Source of the DNA: Rotaria sordida
Lineage: Eukaryota > Rotifera > Eurotatoria > Philodinida > Philodinidae
Length of the DNA stretch: 64,000 nucleotides
Reading direction: 5' to 3'
NCBI GenBank assembly: GCA_905250125.1
Contig: CAJNOL010000881.1
Coordinates: forward strand, 1 to 64,000
Part shown: one piece after another, positions 47,694 to 59,359 of the stretch
Layout of the letters: every line of letters begins with the position of its first letter
Position numbering within the stretch: position 1 is the stretch's first letter
Notes under the pieces: model-generated
Seen by the model: the letters and a program-made list of their open reading frames with translations, nothing else
What the model was told of the DNA's origin: nothing
Databases searched by the model: none
Position numbers and translations under genes: made by a program

Positions 47694-50600
47694 GATCTGA
47701 AGAAGTAAAAAAAACATAAACTTCTTTATCTTAATACCTCATAAATGTAGAAAAGATAATTATCTTTTTATAAAATCCTAAAAAGAGTAGCTCTAGCACA
47801 ACGACCTAAATAGGGAACACTCCCTACATCGTGGAACATGCCATTGATAGTAAATGACATATCATGTGAATAAGCTTATTTAATGCAATAAGAATTAGTG
47901 GCTTGAGAACAGTTTCATCGTGTGCATCAGAAGGTTTGCAATACCATCGACTTGTGGTTGCTCTCTATTTGAAATACATGCTAGACATCAGCTGAAGATA
48001 AAACGAGTTGTAAGTCAGTTGTATTCTTCTATTTCATTGCATGAGGTGTCGAGCGTGCTAAAAAGGGACATATCTAAATAAACTTCAATTTTACAAAATA
48101 CTGGAATAAACAAAAGAAGAACGTATCAGAAACTGTTTTTTTTCTGTACTGCAACTGATTACGTAAAAGGATCACCAGGTTCTTATAGTCCTGGTATACG
48201 ACAAAAGCAGACAAACAATTATAATGAATAAAGCCAATCGGAATATGCGTACAATGGACTAGTCAACTTTTCTCACAGGAAAAAATATACATAAATTAAG
48301 AGAAACAAGATAGGAGCACAAGGAAGAATATAAAGTTTCATACATACTCTAACATGATAGACAGGAAGAGACTCTAATAAAAAGAAGTAACAAAAACAAA
48401 AAGGAATAAAAGATTTTACAATAAAGATAATCACTATCTGTTAAAGTAGACACTCTTATGAAAGCCTATGTCAATCATTCTAGAAGTGACGACGTAAAAT
48501 CCATAAAGCCGATAAATACTAAGACGAGATGATACTCAAATTAAATTCAAAACCAATGAAAACTAAGAGACTCAAAACATGAAAAAGACATTAAATTTAT
48601 TATTGGGTATAAATTTTAGTTTTGTTATGATAATCACAGTAGCTGTTCTAAAATTCATAATTTATTTTATTTACTGCTTATTGTCGATTGTTTAATGTGT
48701 AAAACAAGTCTATTATTCATTTCCTTGATTATTGTTGATAATCTTTCCTCTTTTTTTTGTTATTGTTGCTACTGTTGGTCACAGCAACGCAGCAGTTACT
48801 GTTGGGTGGTTAGCTACGGTGGATATTTCCACATTTGCATCACACTCTACTCTTGTTCTTCATCCTCTTTTTCTTTCAACCGTATACATAATTAAAATAA
48901 ATTATGAATTTTAAAACAGCTCTATGATCAAGGTTGTCAAAGAGATATACATATACGATATGCATGCCTATTTTTTTCTTCTTTTTCTTATTGAGTATCG
49001 AACAACAGTAGCCCACGGCTGCAAAGAAAGGCTATGAAAGTAGTGAAAGCTTATAGGCGACTAACTCAGATGTAAAAAGGCATATATCATTGAGTTTCGG
49101 AAGGTTTTATCGCTTTGTGTTAGTTTTAGCAATCTTAGTGTTTTTTTCTTGGCTTGCTCTACGGGTAAAAAATAAGTTACTACTGAAATTCTTTCCTCTT
49201 CTCTTTTTTGTACAATGAAGAAAAAAACCAGATACTAATTTATTGTGTTTTTTCTTTAAATGAATAAGGAGTTCACAAAAATGAACCGCACAACAAGACC
49301 ACTACGTATGCAACAATCACTGCCATGCGAAAAAAAATTTATGCACTATTAAAGCAACAACAATCTATCCTTATTCCAAATCTTAGTTCCAAGTAAAGCT
49401 AGCATTCGGTTTTTACTTTTTGAGCTGCAACAGGAAGTCAGAGCGTTCTAGAAGGGGACAGCGTATGAAAAAAAAACGTATTTTCAACAACGTTAAACGT
49501 TACGTTTTTGACGTTAGCGTTGAACTTTCACCACATTAACGTTAATGTAACATCCCTGCTGTGATTATCACAATAGTGAAGAAGGACTAGTCAAAATATT
49601 CCGAAGCACAGAAGGATAACACCTAATATATATCTCAGTCGTGCTGTTCCTTAACACTGTAAAATACAGAAGCAGAAGTGTAGGAACCTTTTTACTAATT
49701 GATGAAAGCTTTGTGTAAAAACTCGTTCAGTTTTTTTAATCTGATTGATTCTATCAGAAGCCATAGCAAAAGATCAAAACTTTTCAAAGTTAAAAGATAG
49801 TGTTCTAGGCGATGGCGGAATGTGGTTATTCTGAGACCAGAAAACTAACTTCGGCTACGTTTTTCAAAATTCAAGAAAATTTCTCGTATAGATATTGTGA
49901 GTTTTTCGTTCCGCAGAACATCTGCCTGTTCTATATGTATGCTTCTTCAATATTAGCACAATGAGAGGAAAGCTACTATATAGAATCCTGAAATTCATTT
50001 ACTGATGCAAGATTTGACATAAAACTTTACTATCTTGATGTAGAATGCTCTCAAAATGTTTCAGGGTATTATCTTGATCATACGATCTCAATTTATGAAT
50101 TTATGTTGTAAAAAACGAAAATCATGTGACGATGGTAATGAACAAACAGTTAGATATTGTGTCGTGGTGTTCAAAGTGTAATCATTGTTTAATTTAGAAA
50201 TATTGACTTTCATTTCATCAGACTTCTTTCTCACAGCACAAACAGTTTTGTTTGATGATGGATGATTAGAGAGACAGCTACGTAAGGATGAATAAACTAA
50301 ATTTTTTTTCTTACTGTTTTACATTATAAACATCTAGTCCGATGTCCGGATCAAAGATCGAATACAGAGAGATTAGCAACAAATTGTACATGCAGAATGT
50401 CGAGAATAGTAATAAAATAATTGTATAACTAACATTAGATGGTGCAAAATAAACACTACGAAGAAAATAACAAATTTTATCATATAGCATGGTTCTTCAC
50501 TGTTGTATAGTCCTAAAAAAGAGAAAATGATAAGTTTACTCTTAAATCAAACCCTATGAGCATAAAATAGTTTTCTAATCTTACAAACACGCTTACAGAC

Positions 50601-51595
50601 TTTTCCTAAAATGTCCTAAGACAAACGATGTATTGTTATCTGTTTCTGTTTCTTATACTACGAGCCATATGATTTTTCTACTTCTTTCTTCTAGTTATAA
50701 CCATAAAATATTGTCTGTTACGTTCTACGACTGTTCTTTTCCTATCATCTTATCGTTATACCAAGTTGTATGATGTCATAAATTTTCTCATCATCATAAT
50801 ACTGTTGCTTCCACGCTTTTCTCGTTCTTCTCTTATCATGCCCATAATAACATAAATATATCTAGCAAAAAGTTAAAAGCCTACAATAAAACATATACAA
50901 CAAGTGTATTCATACAATTCAGTACTGTGTCTTCTCAATTGTGAATGTAAACTCGAAATTCGAAAACTATCAAATCAATTTATAAGGTGAATGAGCGACT
51001 TTTGATATTACAGATTTGAATGTTTTTACAGTAGCGAAATATGTAGTGGCAAGGTCATATTCCTAAAAAATACACAATGTAATGAGAAGATTTACCATTG
51101 TAGGATTTTAACTCTACGACAATAAATCTCTTGAAACATTACTATGTCTTTACCAGAATAAGAGTCGTGACTGGTTTTGACGGGGTCTCATCAGATGGCT
51201 TTATTCAAATTCATCATCATAAAATGACGATGAAACTGCAACCAATCCCTAGAATAGAGGAAATAGAGTATTAAAATGTATGACTATATTAAGAACAAGT
51301 AACGCTCGTAGCTTCGACCCGCTTGACCTTCGACTCAATGGTTAAGTTTATTTATTGGTGATTGTACCTTGTTGAGATTATTGTCGACAATATGAGATGT
51401 GTCCAAGTATATCTGTTATAACATCTATCATGATGTCTAATAGTATAGCCAGTTTAGAATCATGGCGATTTTTACACATGAAATCGGTATTCTTATCGAC
51501 AACTTTTTAAACAATGGTTAATAATATGAGAAAAGATATAATCCACAACTACTTGAATCAAAACTAAACAGACGCGAATTGAAATTCCCTTTTCT
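47694..51595. other. Long intergenic region, no gene seen
   Basis: Only AT-rich sequence and short frames without domains were found. An open stretch on the minus strand at about 51,361-51,510 looks mildly coding-like but was not identified. Confidence 0.5.
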
Positions 51596-51730
51596 CTAGT
51601 TTCTCCTTGTAGTAGATATTTTTTCAAAAGAAGCTGTGAATTCTTCATCCAGATCACTGATATATTCAACCTTATCAGAACTTTCATCATATGAATAGTC
51701 TTTAGACTCATTGCCAGATTCTGAATTCAT
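51596..51730 (-). CDS. Short acidic open frame, 44 residues, unidentified
   Basis: ATG at 51,730 opens a frame rich in Ser, Asp and Glu (ESGNESKDYSYDESSDK) that ends in TAG at 51,596. The composition is unlike chance translation of AT-rich DNA and suggests the start of a protein with an acidic N-terminus, perhaps a first exon or a decayed gene. No family is recognised. Confidence 0.25.
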   Translation of the reverse strand: MNSESGNESKDYSYDESSDKVEYISDLDEEFTASFEKISTTRRN

Positions 51731-52788
51731 TATAATTCGATGATTTCTTTGTTAGATTTCTCGTTGAAAGCAACTTCACTTTGGGAATAATAGACGTCAA
51801 AGAAATATAGGATATGTTGAAATGAATCACACTGTCGTTTGAATAATAAGAACGAAACAAATATATATATATACATATATCGCAGAGAGAATAACAATTT
51901 ACTCAAAGGCTCGTGAAAGAATATGAGAAAACAGAAGAGAAATCATGACGTCATTCTACAATTAGAGAAAGATAAAGAAAAATAATATATATGAGTCAGA
52001 AGTTGTCGACATTTGTCCTTTGTGATCTTTTATATCAAAAAGTGCACTCTACATTAGTTATCAAATGTGATCAATTGATCAGAACCTTTACTATAGGTAA
52101 CACTCTTGAATGACTGTGTTAATATGAAAAATCCTGTTGATAACGATTATTCTTTCTTGGGAAATGTTGTTCAATGACTTATGTTCTAATTCATTGAATC
52201 ACATAATGGTCGATAGAAATATTAGGGAACAACCAATATTCATCACTAGATACAGATAGTCTCAACCGTACAAATATCCTAGATGCAAATATTCATGTAA
52301 TTCATATCATAAAATAATCAAACGATCATGTTTTCTAAAGTTATTCAGACCCTAAAGTATCAGGACGCGAATTCGCGTCGCGGTACTCAAAGGGTTAATC
52401 AGTAATCAATAGCAAGGTACGTAATTCTGTTTTTTTTTGTAGAATTAAGTGACAGAAATTCTTATCAAAATGAGTGCAAAAAATGTCGATTTATTCTATC
52501 TGAAAAATGTTACCATCGAATTATTGTCTCTCTCGAGTAAAGTCTAGAAACAATAACAACATCGAATTTTATGAAACTGTTATCAGAAAAAGTAATTTAA
52601 CTCAAGTATTTTGCTTTTATGATCGGATCATAGGATTTTTTATTGTAGATAGTAAAATGAATCCATATATAAATCGACAAAATCGAACAAGCTTCAAGCA
52701 AATATTTACAACGATAGGACAGGTAAGTAATGTAATTACATTAAATGTGCATTTAAGAAATCATTTTATTTTCAGAACTGAGCAAAAA

Positions 52789-53441
52789 ATGCAATCGATT
52801 CAATCAATTGTCTTGATCTTTTTTATTTCATCGGTAATATTTTTATTCATTAGAAGACAACTGAACATATCGTTTTGATTATGTTTGGATTGCAGTTCAA
52901 GGATAATATAAATTTTCCAATTGTGGTTCGAATCCGAGTAACCATCATATCCATTTGAAGGGTCTTCTAATAACACCTCATCCAATCAAAATACCAGGTT
53001 TTGCTTCGTTTAAGCTTGATGTTGATGTTATTGAAGATATTGTTCATCCACTTCAGGTATTTTTAACTATTCATAATAATCGTTGTATTCTTCGCTAAAT
53101 TATAATTAGACTGCATTCGATTTAAAAGGAAAAGCTCTTGGTATCACTTTACCCATCAAGTGTGAAAATGGTGTTGGATCATGTATGTATCCTGATTGGT
53201 GTGTGGCTTGCTCAACATGTTCCTGTCCAGCACTCGGTGTATGAATTCCCTTTGTTCTTTGAAATTTCATAATAAATTTTTGTTGTTTCTTAAGATTAAG
53301 CAAATAATGGAAATACCAATGAATTTAACAGCAACTATTCCTATCGGCTCAAAGGCAAAAGTTAAAGCCGACATTACTTTTCGATCTGCCACAGGTCAAA
53401 CAGGATGTGTCAGAATAACAGACGTTGATTTGAGAAAATAA
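52789..53441 (+). pseudogene. NPC2: NPC2-like ML-domain lipid-binding protein, four exons, one-base frameshift
   Basis: Exons are 52789-52833, 52896-53056, 53110-53238 and 53295-53441 (or from 53301), with introns of 62, 53 and 56 bp. The first exon encodes a signal peptide (MQSIQSIVLIFFIS). The mature part has the ML-domain layout: NCGSNPS near the N-terminus, a strand with LITPHPIKIPG, paired cysteines (PIKCENG, CMYPDWCVACSTC), and a C-terminal hydrophobic strand with GCVRITDVDL. NPC2 proteins bind sterols or other lipids in the lysosome or outside the cell. In exon 2 the signal-peptide frame and the ML frame differ by one base, placed in the T4 run at about 52,910. Either the copy is dead or the base is an assembly error. 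The Cys-rich middle is unusual compared with vertebrate NPC2. Confidence 0.7.
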
Positions 53442-53913
53442 ATTCTTTTACTTCAAATAAAAACGAATGTTTTTCGAGACAAATTTGAAATAAAAACTCT
53501 GTGTTGAAATAATTATGAAGGGGTTTCATGAAAGATTTTACTTCTTGAATATATGATATAGATCTCTGTATACACCATTGATAAAGGCACTATTATAGAG
53601 CAGCATCTTATACTATACAGTTGGGCTTATAAATGTTCACTATGGGAGCCGATTAAGAGAGCAATTTGCATAGCTATCATTATCACAAATTTATAAAACA
53701 TTAGAACTCACGTCTAAGATCAAAGATTCATCATTTGACTATCATCCATGTGTTTATGCATCATGAACTTTATCAGTGTCTAAAATTAACGGACTTCATC
53801 ATCATATATTTTTTAGAATTGTTTGTTCTGAAATAGAAGTCAGCGTACACTATCAGTTTTGTTGATAATAATATCGAGAAAGATGATGTATTTCTAATCT
53901 CATCAGTCAACAA

Positions 53914-54202
53914 AGGGTGTGAGTGTGGGTGTGATTGGCGGGCGTGTGTGGGTGTGGCTGTGGGTATGCTTGTAGATAAAAAGAAGGCGCACATCCCACA
54001 CATCCACCCACGCATCTACGCCCAAACTCCACACCCACCTACATCCACACCCTCACCCACACACCCACACCCACCCACACCCATCTACACCGACACCCAC
54101 ACCCACCCACACCCATCTACACCGACACCCACACCCAGCCACACACCCACACCCACACCCACACTCCACACCCACACCTCACACCCACACCCACACCCAC
54201 AA
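53914..54202. repeat. Interstitial TGTGGG-like array, palindromic (array E)
   Basis: A G-rich arm of about 60 bp (GGGTGTGAGTGTGGGTGTG) is followed by the centre TGTAGATAAAAAGAAGG and a longer C-rich arm of about 200 bp with CCCACACCCA and CATCTACACCGACACCCA units. The arms are unequal in length. Confidence 0.85.
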
Positions 54203-54474
54203 ATTCTAGTTCTGACGATGGTCTCGTAATGACCGAAAATTTGACTCAAAGACAAAACAAAGAACATCTAATTTTTCCGTTTTTCTTCCATCTTGATGTT
54301 TTGTCATATTTTATTCAAATTAAAAAATTAAAATAAAAAATGATTTTCATTTAAAAAAGAACAAAAGATAAATCAATGGTTGGTTTATCTACAATTTTAA
54401 TTTTATTTTTTCTGTTGCTCGATTCATTGATGTTAAATTATATATATACAAAATTCCATGTTATCTTATTAGTA

Positions 54475-55045
54475 CCCAAAGACCCTCAAGCCCTATTGCA
54501 AGAGAGAACCATAGGTCCTCAAGGCTTATTCCAAGGACACCCACAAGTAGAGCCCGTCGGGTCCAAGATTTTTTAAATTCGGACCCGGAAAAAGAAGTAT
54601 GTGCGGTTTCATCATATTTAATGTTAATACATTGTTTGAACGTCCAGCTTGTAGAGAAATGATTCCTCTTTCACCTCATGTATTTAGAAACATACAACAA
54701 TCCTAGGTGTCCGAAAATTATTTATTACAAACTTCCGGGTCCACATGTTCCGGGTCCGACCGGGTCCAAATGTGGACCCGGAAGTTTGTAATAAAAAATT
54801 TTCGGACACCTAGGATTGTTGTATGTTTCTAAATACATGAGGTGAAAGAGGAATCATTTTTCTACAAACTGGATGTTTGAACAATGTATTAACATTAAAA
54901 ATGATGAAACCACACATACTTCTTTTTCCGGGTCCGAATTTAGAAAATCTTGGACCCGACGGGCTCTACCCACAAGTCCTCAAGGCCTATCCTATAGGGA
55001 TATCTGTAGGTCCTCAAGCCCGATCCTATGAGGGGGATCCATAGG
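54475..55045. repeat. 33-bp minisatellite split by a MITE
   Basis: Units with AGGTCCTCAAGGCCTAT and 33-35-bp spacing lie at about 54,477, 54,513, 54,974 and 55,008. The third is separated from the second by the 421-bp MITE, whose target duplication lies within a unit. Confidence 0.75.
54548..54968. mobile_element. hAT-like palindromic MITE with perfect 8-bp target duplication
   Basis: The element begins TAGAGCCCGTCGGGTCC and ends with the exact complement. It is flanked on both sides by CCCACAAG (54,540-54,547 and 54,969-54,976). The two 200-bp arms are nearly perfect inverted copies around a GGGTCCGACCGGGTCC centre. The 8-bp duplication and TAGAG start indicate mobilisation by a hAT transposase. 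There is no coding capacity. Confidence 0.9.
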
Positions 55046-55049
55046 TTTA

Positions 55050-55217
55050 GATGTGGGTGTGGATTTTCTCTCGACTAACCGAGATCCACCCACACCCATA
55101 CATACACTCATACCCACACCTGCACCCCCACACAACCACACCCACACCTGCACCCACACACAATCACACCCACACCCACCAGTACCTACACTCATCCATA
55201 GCCCGCTCACACCCACA
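55050..55217. repeat. Interstitial TGTGGG-like array, palindromic (array F)
   Basis: A short G-rich arm (GATGTGGGTGTGG), the centre ATTTTCTCTCGACTAACCGAG, and a long C-rich arm of CCCACACC and CTGCACCC units. It ends 240 bp downstream of the ART gene's stop codon. Confidence 0.85.
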
Positions 55218-55459
55218 TTCTGCATGAAGAAAACTTCTTTTGAAACATTTAATATTTTTAAAATGACCATCTCTTTGTAAATGACACTCTTTCCCACAAT
55301 TAGTTCTTCAACATTTTGCATACAGCTATGTGTCATTCTTTTTAAAGATTGATAACCAACATGAAGATCAACGACATTTGTCAAGCAAATGTTAATATTC
55401 ATTAAAATTCGTTGGTATAATCATTGCAAGCTACAATATAGTGTTAATGTACCGATTTT

Positions 55460-56475
55460 TTAGAGTCCAGGCTCTGTCAAATAAATTAAGTATTTGCAAT
55501 TATTTTGAGGATGAGTCTTCACTTCCTGTACCGTAAAAATAGAGTTAGCTCTTATTAACACTTCTTCTTCACCGGGATGGTATGACAGATGCGAAATGTC
55601 GTGAACATTTTGACCAAGAAAAGGTTTAATAACAAATAGAGTACTGCCGAATGCTTCTGCCACATCTAACGTTTTTGATGTAGATGTGAATGCTGGAAAT
55701 ATAATGTTTTTTCCAACAGCTCTTTTGTACTCTTCAACCATCTCGGTGTAAAATCTGTACCACGATAAACTGTTTGAAGTGCACACTGTTCACCAAAACG
55801 TAAATGCATCCATAATAAGTAGCAGAAAGGTCCTAATGTATTGGCTTTACTCATCACTCCATTTCTTAATGTTGAGTTGACCAATTTATAAAGAAAAGAC
55901 TCAGCTGAATAAAGGCGAGCAGCACACTCTTGCAATTTCCATGAGTCTTTGCATTGCCTAAACTGTTCGGCCATTTGCTGAGCATCGAATTCTTGATTGA
56001 GCAATGTCCCTTCTTTTAAAATACCTGCAGAAATAACGATTCGTTGAAGAGTCGCAAATTCTATGTAATAATTACTACCTTGAGCAGCTTGATCTGCTAT
56101 AACTGACCAGTTTTGTTGGTCCGGTTTACAAATTCCCTGATTTCGATCTCTCCACTGCTCAATAAAAGGACTAAAATAGCCTCCACCAGTGTTGAAAGAT
56201 CGATTTGCTCTCTCTGGGTATGAAAATCTTTCTGCTCTCGCGTACTGACTTACATTGATGTCTTCACGTTTCACTTGTCTCTGTTTATCTTTATCGCTCG
56301 CTTTGTACTGAATATTATGCTTGAAGTCAATAACATAATTGTTTAAGTGTACTTCCTGCTCTTTTCGCTGATATGCTTCTTCAATGTACTTATTTGGATC
56401 GAAAGGATTTGGGTTTGATTGGTAAAACCAGACAGGTTTTTTCTTGTTTGATATTGTGGTAGTTGCTCCAGCTAT
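55460..56475 (-). pseudogene. WWE-domain ADP-ribosyltransferase (R-S-E type), one-base frameshift
   Basis: From an acceptor at 56,476 the frame reads a WWE domain (VWFYQSNPNPFD, then NNYVIDFKHNIQY), which binds poly-ADP-ribose or partner proteins. A mono-ADP-ribosyltransferase fold follows, with the arginine of the first motif (VYRGTDF), the serine of the second (FTSTSKTLDVAEAF) and the acidic third motif (GEEEVLI), so all three catalytic positions are present. NAD would be the donor and arginine the likely acceptor in this class. Between the first and second motifs, near 55,755, the frame changes by one base, so the gene is either inactive or misassembled there. The N-terminal exon upstream of 56,476 was not found. 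Such ARTs are numerous in bdelloids, and nothing here indicates a secreted toxin. Confidence 0.75.
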
Positions 56476-56756
56476 CTAAAAAAACTGTTATGAACAAAGT
56501 TTGTGGCTTCCCCAGTACTATCCTCGCGAGAAGCTTGCGATGAGAAACTGTGATAGTTAGAAAACGGATGGTTTCAAAAGAATGAAGAGGCAAAAATAAG
56601 TGAAGCACATGCACGTTTTTGCGTACTATGGAAGAAAAGAAAAGAAAAGAAAATGTGTGTTTACTTTTGATTGATCAGTGCTGCATTTGTAAGTTTTTAT
56701 CGATTCTAATTAGTTTCTTGGAGGTGAGGCTGAAGTTGAGTCAAGCTTCCGATGAG

Positions 56757-56789
56757 TGTGCGGGTGTGGGTGGATGTGGGTAGGTGTGT
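56757..56789. repeat. Short G-rich TGTGGG-like run (array G, left part)
   Basis: TGCGGGTGTGGGTGGATGTGGG directly precedes the MITE at 56,798. Without the MITE it would join the array at 57,295-57,593. Confidence 0.75.
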
Positions 56790-56797
56790 GACGTAGG

Positions 56798-57286
56798 TAG
56801 AGCCCGCCGGGTAGGACCCGGACCCGTACCCGCTCGGGTCCGGGTCCGGGTCCGGGTTCGGGTCTAAAAATTTCGTTTCGGCCGGGTCCGAGTCGGGTTC
56901 CGGGTCTGAAATTTTTTTGTGACCGGGTCCGGGTCGGGTCCAGATCTGAAGAAAACTTTGATGCATACAATGTATTGTGAACTTTTTCAAAGTTTTGTTC
57001 GTTTCATGAAGAAAAAAATTGAATGTATTTAGAAAATATACAAAAAAGCAACAAAAGACTTTTTGAATATATTATCGAAACTGATTTATCATCGTGGTTG
57101 GATCCAAAAAATTTAAGCGGCCGAGTCCGGGTCGGGTCCGGATCCAACATTTTTTAAACAAGCGGGTCCGGGTCGGGTCCGGGTCCAACCTTTTTTAAAC
57201 AAGCGGGTCCGGGTCCGGGTACAAGTGTAGCAAATTGTAAACGGGTCCGGGTTCAGGTCCAAAATTTTTGGACCCGACGGGGTCTA
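56798..57286. mobile_element. hAT-like MITE of 489 bp with perfect 8-bp target duplication
   Basis: The left end is TAGAGCCCGCCGGGT and the right end complements to TAGACCCCGTCGGGT. Both sides are flanked by GACGTAGG (56,790-56,797 and 57,287-57,294). The interior contains many GGGTCCGGGT units on both sides of a 100-bp AT-rich core. It belongs to the same family as the element at 54,548 but is not palindromic over its whole length. Confidence 0.9.
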
Positions 57287-57294
57287 GACGTAGG

Positions 57295-57593
57295 TGTGAG
57301 TGTGGGTAGATGTGGATGTGTAGGTGTGTGGTGCGGGCGAGGGTATGAAAGTGAGTGTGGGTGTGGGTGTCGGTGTGAGGGTGGGTGTAGATGTCGGTGT
57401 GGGTGTGGATGTAGGTGTAGGTTTAGAGAAGACCCACACCCACACCCCACACCGACACCGACACCGACACCGACACCCACATCCACATCCCACACCGACA
57501 CCCACATCCACATCCACATCCACACCCACACCCACATCCACATCCACACCCACATCCACATCCACACCCACATCCACATCCACACCCACACCC
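57295..57593. repeat. Interstitial TGTGGG-like array, palindromic (array H)
   Basis: The G-rich arm (GTGTGGGTGTCGGTGTG and similar) runs to about 57,425, the centre is TTTAGAGAAGA, and the C-rich arm has CCCACACC, CACCGACACCG and CATCCACATCCA units. Open frames through it on both strands are repeat translations. Confidence 0.9.
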
Positions 57594-58966
57594 TTATTTA
57601 TGTACGGCAGTGTCGCCCATCAAATTCGATCCTAAAACAAATTTATTTAACATCAATAGACAGAGAATTTTGTGTTCGATGCTTCTAAGACTTTCTCAAG
57701 ATTCCTAGTGCTGTAGCGCTTAGGATGAAAGACTTAGAACTGATGTCTGTAGATACTTATGCATACACTGTCAAAAACTATTTTTTCAAAGGCGACAGGT
57801 AATCTATGCAAGATATGCATTGTTTCGAGTTAAAAAACAACAATAATATAAGTCTCTCAGAACTGTTTGTTTTTTGATATCTTCATATTTATTTTTTACT
57901 TCAAAACTATTTCTCTTCAATATTTCTTCGAAAATTCTGAAATGTACATCCAAATATGTAGAATTTTACGAAGAATTTTGTGACATAATTGGAGTTTCAG
58001 CGGAACCTTTTTTTAAAGAATTTTATTTTATTTTATTTTTTGTTGTTTTATTGCACTGTCGCTATTGAATGATTGAGTAGATGTGAATCTTTTCAATTTT
58101 TCACTACCAAGAAAAACCTTGTTTGAAGAACCAAATTGACAGTTTTGTAGAACTTAAAGTTCTCTATCTTTCGGCACAAAAGAAATTTTTTTTCGATGGT
58201 TAAGAAACAAGAAAAAAAATGCACTGAGACTCTGCGCAGTTTATTCTAAGACTTCTAGTGTATTGTTCAATAGAAGAGAAGGAAATAGATTAGAGCTTCA
58301 GAACTGGATTATCAAACAAAGAGAAACGACAGCGGAGAATCGTCTTGGGTTTCAAATCGAGCCACTTGCAACTGTTGTCATTCTTTCAGAGTTATTTTAC
58401 ACAGCAGTTCATGTTTCAATGGTATGACGGACTGTTTGATGAGAAAAGGTTTTTCTCGAGAGTCTGGTTTTACGTTACAACAATCAAGTTTATTTTTTAA
58501 ATTTCGGCAATAATCATTTTACTTTTCAGCTTGCTTGCTTCTCTCGAACTTGGAATATTGCAAATAACGATAGTCACGCTGTTCTTTTCCTTCCGCATTG
58601 ACGTCATAGAAGAACAATCAATTTTATATGTGAAGATTGAAGGGGGCGAGGAAAATGAGAGAACGAGAACTGCGCTAGTCGACATAAGTGCGTTTGATTT
58701 AATTGAAGTGTCGATAAGATGCTATTCTTGTACTGTTCATGTGATTATCAATGGAAATATAGCTTTAAATTGTGTCAAAGTTTTGCGAATCTGGACAGAA
58801 TTAATGGAAGGAAAAAAAATTGAACAATGAGAGAGATTGTAGAATATTCTGATAGCACGATTATCGTATCTTTAAAAACTACGAAGAAAAACTATGTTAT
58901 GTACAAGCAAAAAGAATTTGAAAAGGAAAGAAAAAGAATTGTTCATGCAGATGTCTCTGTGATTGG
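57594..58966. other. Intergenic region with one unassigned frame
   Basis: A 99-codon plus-strand frame at 58,531-58,830 has no recognisable domain and no supporting context. Nothing else was seen. Confidence 0.45.
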
Positions 58967-59254
58967 TCATTGCGTAGCCAAATGATCTGTTCCACCAGAT
59001 GAACTTGAGCTGGCTGCTCCACCTATTCCAGCTGAACCACCTTGGCCACTGAATCCACTGCTTGAGCCACTTTGTTGACCTGATGAACCACTGGAACCAT
59101 GTTGTTGACCTGACGAACCACTGGAACCATGTTGTTGGGACGACGACTGGCCTACATTCTGTTGTCTATTCGATGAACCGCCCGAGCTGCTTCCACCAGA
59201 CGCTACATTCTTCATGGTTCCACCTGGTGATTCAATATTAGCTGCATTCGACAT
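58967..59254 (-). CDS. Small Ser/Gly/Gln-rich hydrophilic protein (copy 2)
   Basis: The single-exon frame of 95 residues starts at ATG 59,254. It is dominated by Ser, Gly and Gln, with a repeat SSGSSGQQHG near residues 43-62, and lacks hydrophobic segments. It resembles the gene at 39,038-39,799 in size, composition and TATA distance, but lacks the intron and lies on the other strand 19 kb away. A disordered protein of unknown role, possibly stress-related by analogy only. Confidence 0.55.
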   Translation of the reverse strand: MSNAANIESPGGTMKNVASGGSSSGGSSNRQQNVGQSSSQQHGSSGSSGQQHGSSGSSGQQSGSSSGFSGQGGSAGIGGAASSSSSGGTDHLATQ

Positions 59255-59342
59255 CTTTTCAGAAGATAAATGTTGAGTTAATGGAGCTGATAATTAGAGT
59301 ACGATTTTGGGTATAGAATGAGAGTGAATGAGGACAAACTGC

Positions 59343-59353
59343 CTTTATTTATA
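59343..59353 (-). promoter_or_regulatory. TATA box of Ser/Gly-rich gene 2
   Basis: On the minus strand TATAAATAAAG lies about 95 bp before the ATG at 59,254, matching the arrangement of copy 1. Confidence 0.55.
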
Positions 59354-59359
59354 CTCCAG

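Noticed and set aside
52915..52930. GGTTCGAATCC resembling a tRNA B box
   Set aside because: It lies within the NPC2-like coding exon and no A box, variable arm or pairing acceptor stem surrounds it.
58531..58830. 99-codon plus-strand frame
   Set aside because: No recognisable domain, promoter or splice context. It was kept only as an intergenic note.
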